DNA from: Flagellimonas spongiicola
GTDB taxonomy: Bacteria > Bacteroidota > Bacteroidia > Flavobacteriales > Flavobacteriaceae
Direction of reading: 5' to 3'
Assembly: GCF_023502425.1 (NCBI RefSeq)
Contig: NZ_JAMFMA010000002.1
Coordinates: 248,001 to 312,000, forward strand
Length of the DNA stretch: 64,000 nt
The notes below the pieces were generated by a model. That model had not been told where the DNA came from. It did not search any database and saw nothing but the letters and a program-made list of their open reading frames with translations. A program made the translations under genes and the position numbers. This document shows, piece after piece, positions 63,581 through 64,000 of the stretch; position 1 is the first letter of the stretch, and each line of letters begins with the position of its first letter.

Positions 63581-64000
63581 ATGGGACTAACTATCGCTTT
63601 TATCATTATCGCTATTTATAGTACTGCATTAATCTTGATTTTTTGCTACAGTTTGGCTCAATTGAATCTCCTCGTCAATTACCTAGGCTACAAAAAGCGA
63701 AACGAAGAAGCTCCCAAATTCAATTTATTAGATCCCAAGGAAATCCCTTTTGTTACTATTCAACTGCCCATCTACAACGAAGAATATGTGATGGAGCGAT
63801 TGTTGGACAACATCTCAAAAATAGAATACCCAAAAAGCAAATTGGAAATCCAGGTATTGGATGATTCCACGGACGATACCGTAATAGAAACCGCAAGAAG
63901 GATTGAAGAGTTGCAGAAAAGCGGTTTGGATATCCAGCACATCCGAAGGGAAAACCGTCAAGGTTTCAAAGCTGGAGCCCTTAAAGAAGGGCTTGAGATT
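63581..64000 (+). CDS. Glycosyltransferase family 2, cellulose-synthase-like (runs off the right edge)
   Basis: First 140 residues of a membrane glycosyltransferase; the frame is open at base 64000. The N-terminal helix (about 3-26) is followed by VTIQLPIYNEEYVMERLLDNI (about 58-78), VLDDSTDDT (about 92-100) and the RRENRQGFKAGAL motif (about 121-133) of processive or ceramide-type GT2 enzymes. It starts 4 bases after the preceding gene, so the operon continues beyond the window. Confidence 0.9.
   Translation, partial: MGLTIAFIIIAIYSTALILIFCYSLAQLNLLVNYLGYKKRNEEAPKFNLLDPKEIPFVTIQLPIYNEEYVMERLLDNISKIEYPKSKLEIQVLDDSTDDTVIETARRIEELQKSGLDIQHIRRENRQGFKAGALKEGLEI

Overview
The window is AT-rich chromosomal DNA of a bacterium in the Bacteroidota, most likely a marine member of the Flavobacteriaceae. 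This follows from SusC/SusD outer-membrane pairs, a TonB receptor paired with an HYC_CC_PP protein, a mevalonate-pathway HMG-CoA reductase next to a GYDIA-type GHMP kinase, DUF547 proteins, and promoters with the Bacteroidetes -7 box TAnnTTTG. I cannot fix the genus from sequence alone. I see no CRISPR array, insertion sequence, prophage or rRNA. There is one tRNA gene, tRNA-Phe(GAA).

Layout. 1-2.4 kb: leftward TonB-dependent receptor (cut by the window edge) with an HYC_CC_PP protein, probably metal uptake. 2.6-4.7 kb: an fRMsr-like GAF protein and purH. 4.7-10.3 kb: the rod-shape operon mreB-mreC-mreD-PBP2-rodA. 10.3-13.4 kb: leftward secreted nuclease and tail-specific protease. 13.6-18.4 kb: surE, a small membrane protein, lpxB, an NlpC/P60 lipoprotein and comEC. 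18.3-22.1 kb: leftward peptide transporter (POT) and dipeptidyl-peptidase, which together can release and import peptides. 22.2-24.4 kb: HMG-CoA reductase and GHMP kinase. 24.6-30.7 kb: membrane-tethered AraC regulator, SusC, SusD and a small lipoprotein. 30.7-38.5 kb: a leftward cell-envelope operon (coaX, outer-membrane protein, TPR protein, lptC, small membrane protein, CNNM/CBS protein, SurA/PpiD-type isomerase). 38.6-46.6 kb: tRNA-Phe, then small accessory genes (CPBP protease, TolB-like propeller, SRAP DNA-crosslink repair protein, two XRE regulators, a 7TM AraC regulator, DoxX). 46.6-49.5 kb: GAPDH and an unusual pyruvate-kinase-like protein.

49.8-54.2 kb is a tight operon that matches arsenosugar biosynthesis: rhodanese, TIGR04282 transferase, purine-nucleoside phosphorylase, ArsM methyltransferase, DUF547 protein and TIGR04283 glycosyltransferase. 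The radical SAM enzyme ArsS that is expected in this pathway is not in the window. 54.2-59.2 kb is a leftward run of envelope genes (LysM protein with a decayed amidase-like fold, Omp85 protein, GH113-like hydrolase, a beta-barrel protein and a second DUF547 protein). 59.4-64.0 kb is a rightward run: FAD/NAD oxidoreductase, polytopic NosR/NapH-like 4Fe-4S protein, MORN-repeat protein and two family 2 glycosyltransferases, the last cut by the window edge. The recurrence of DUF547 plus family 2 glycosyltransferase on both sides makes 49.8-64 kb the most interesting stretch.

Limits: all calls come from reading motifs and gene order by eye. No database search was run, and family names are recognition rather than computed hits.
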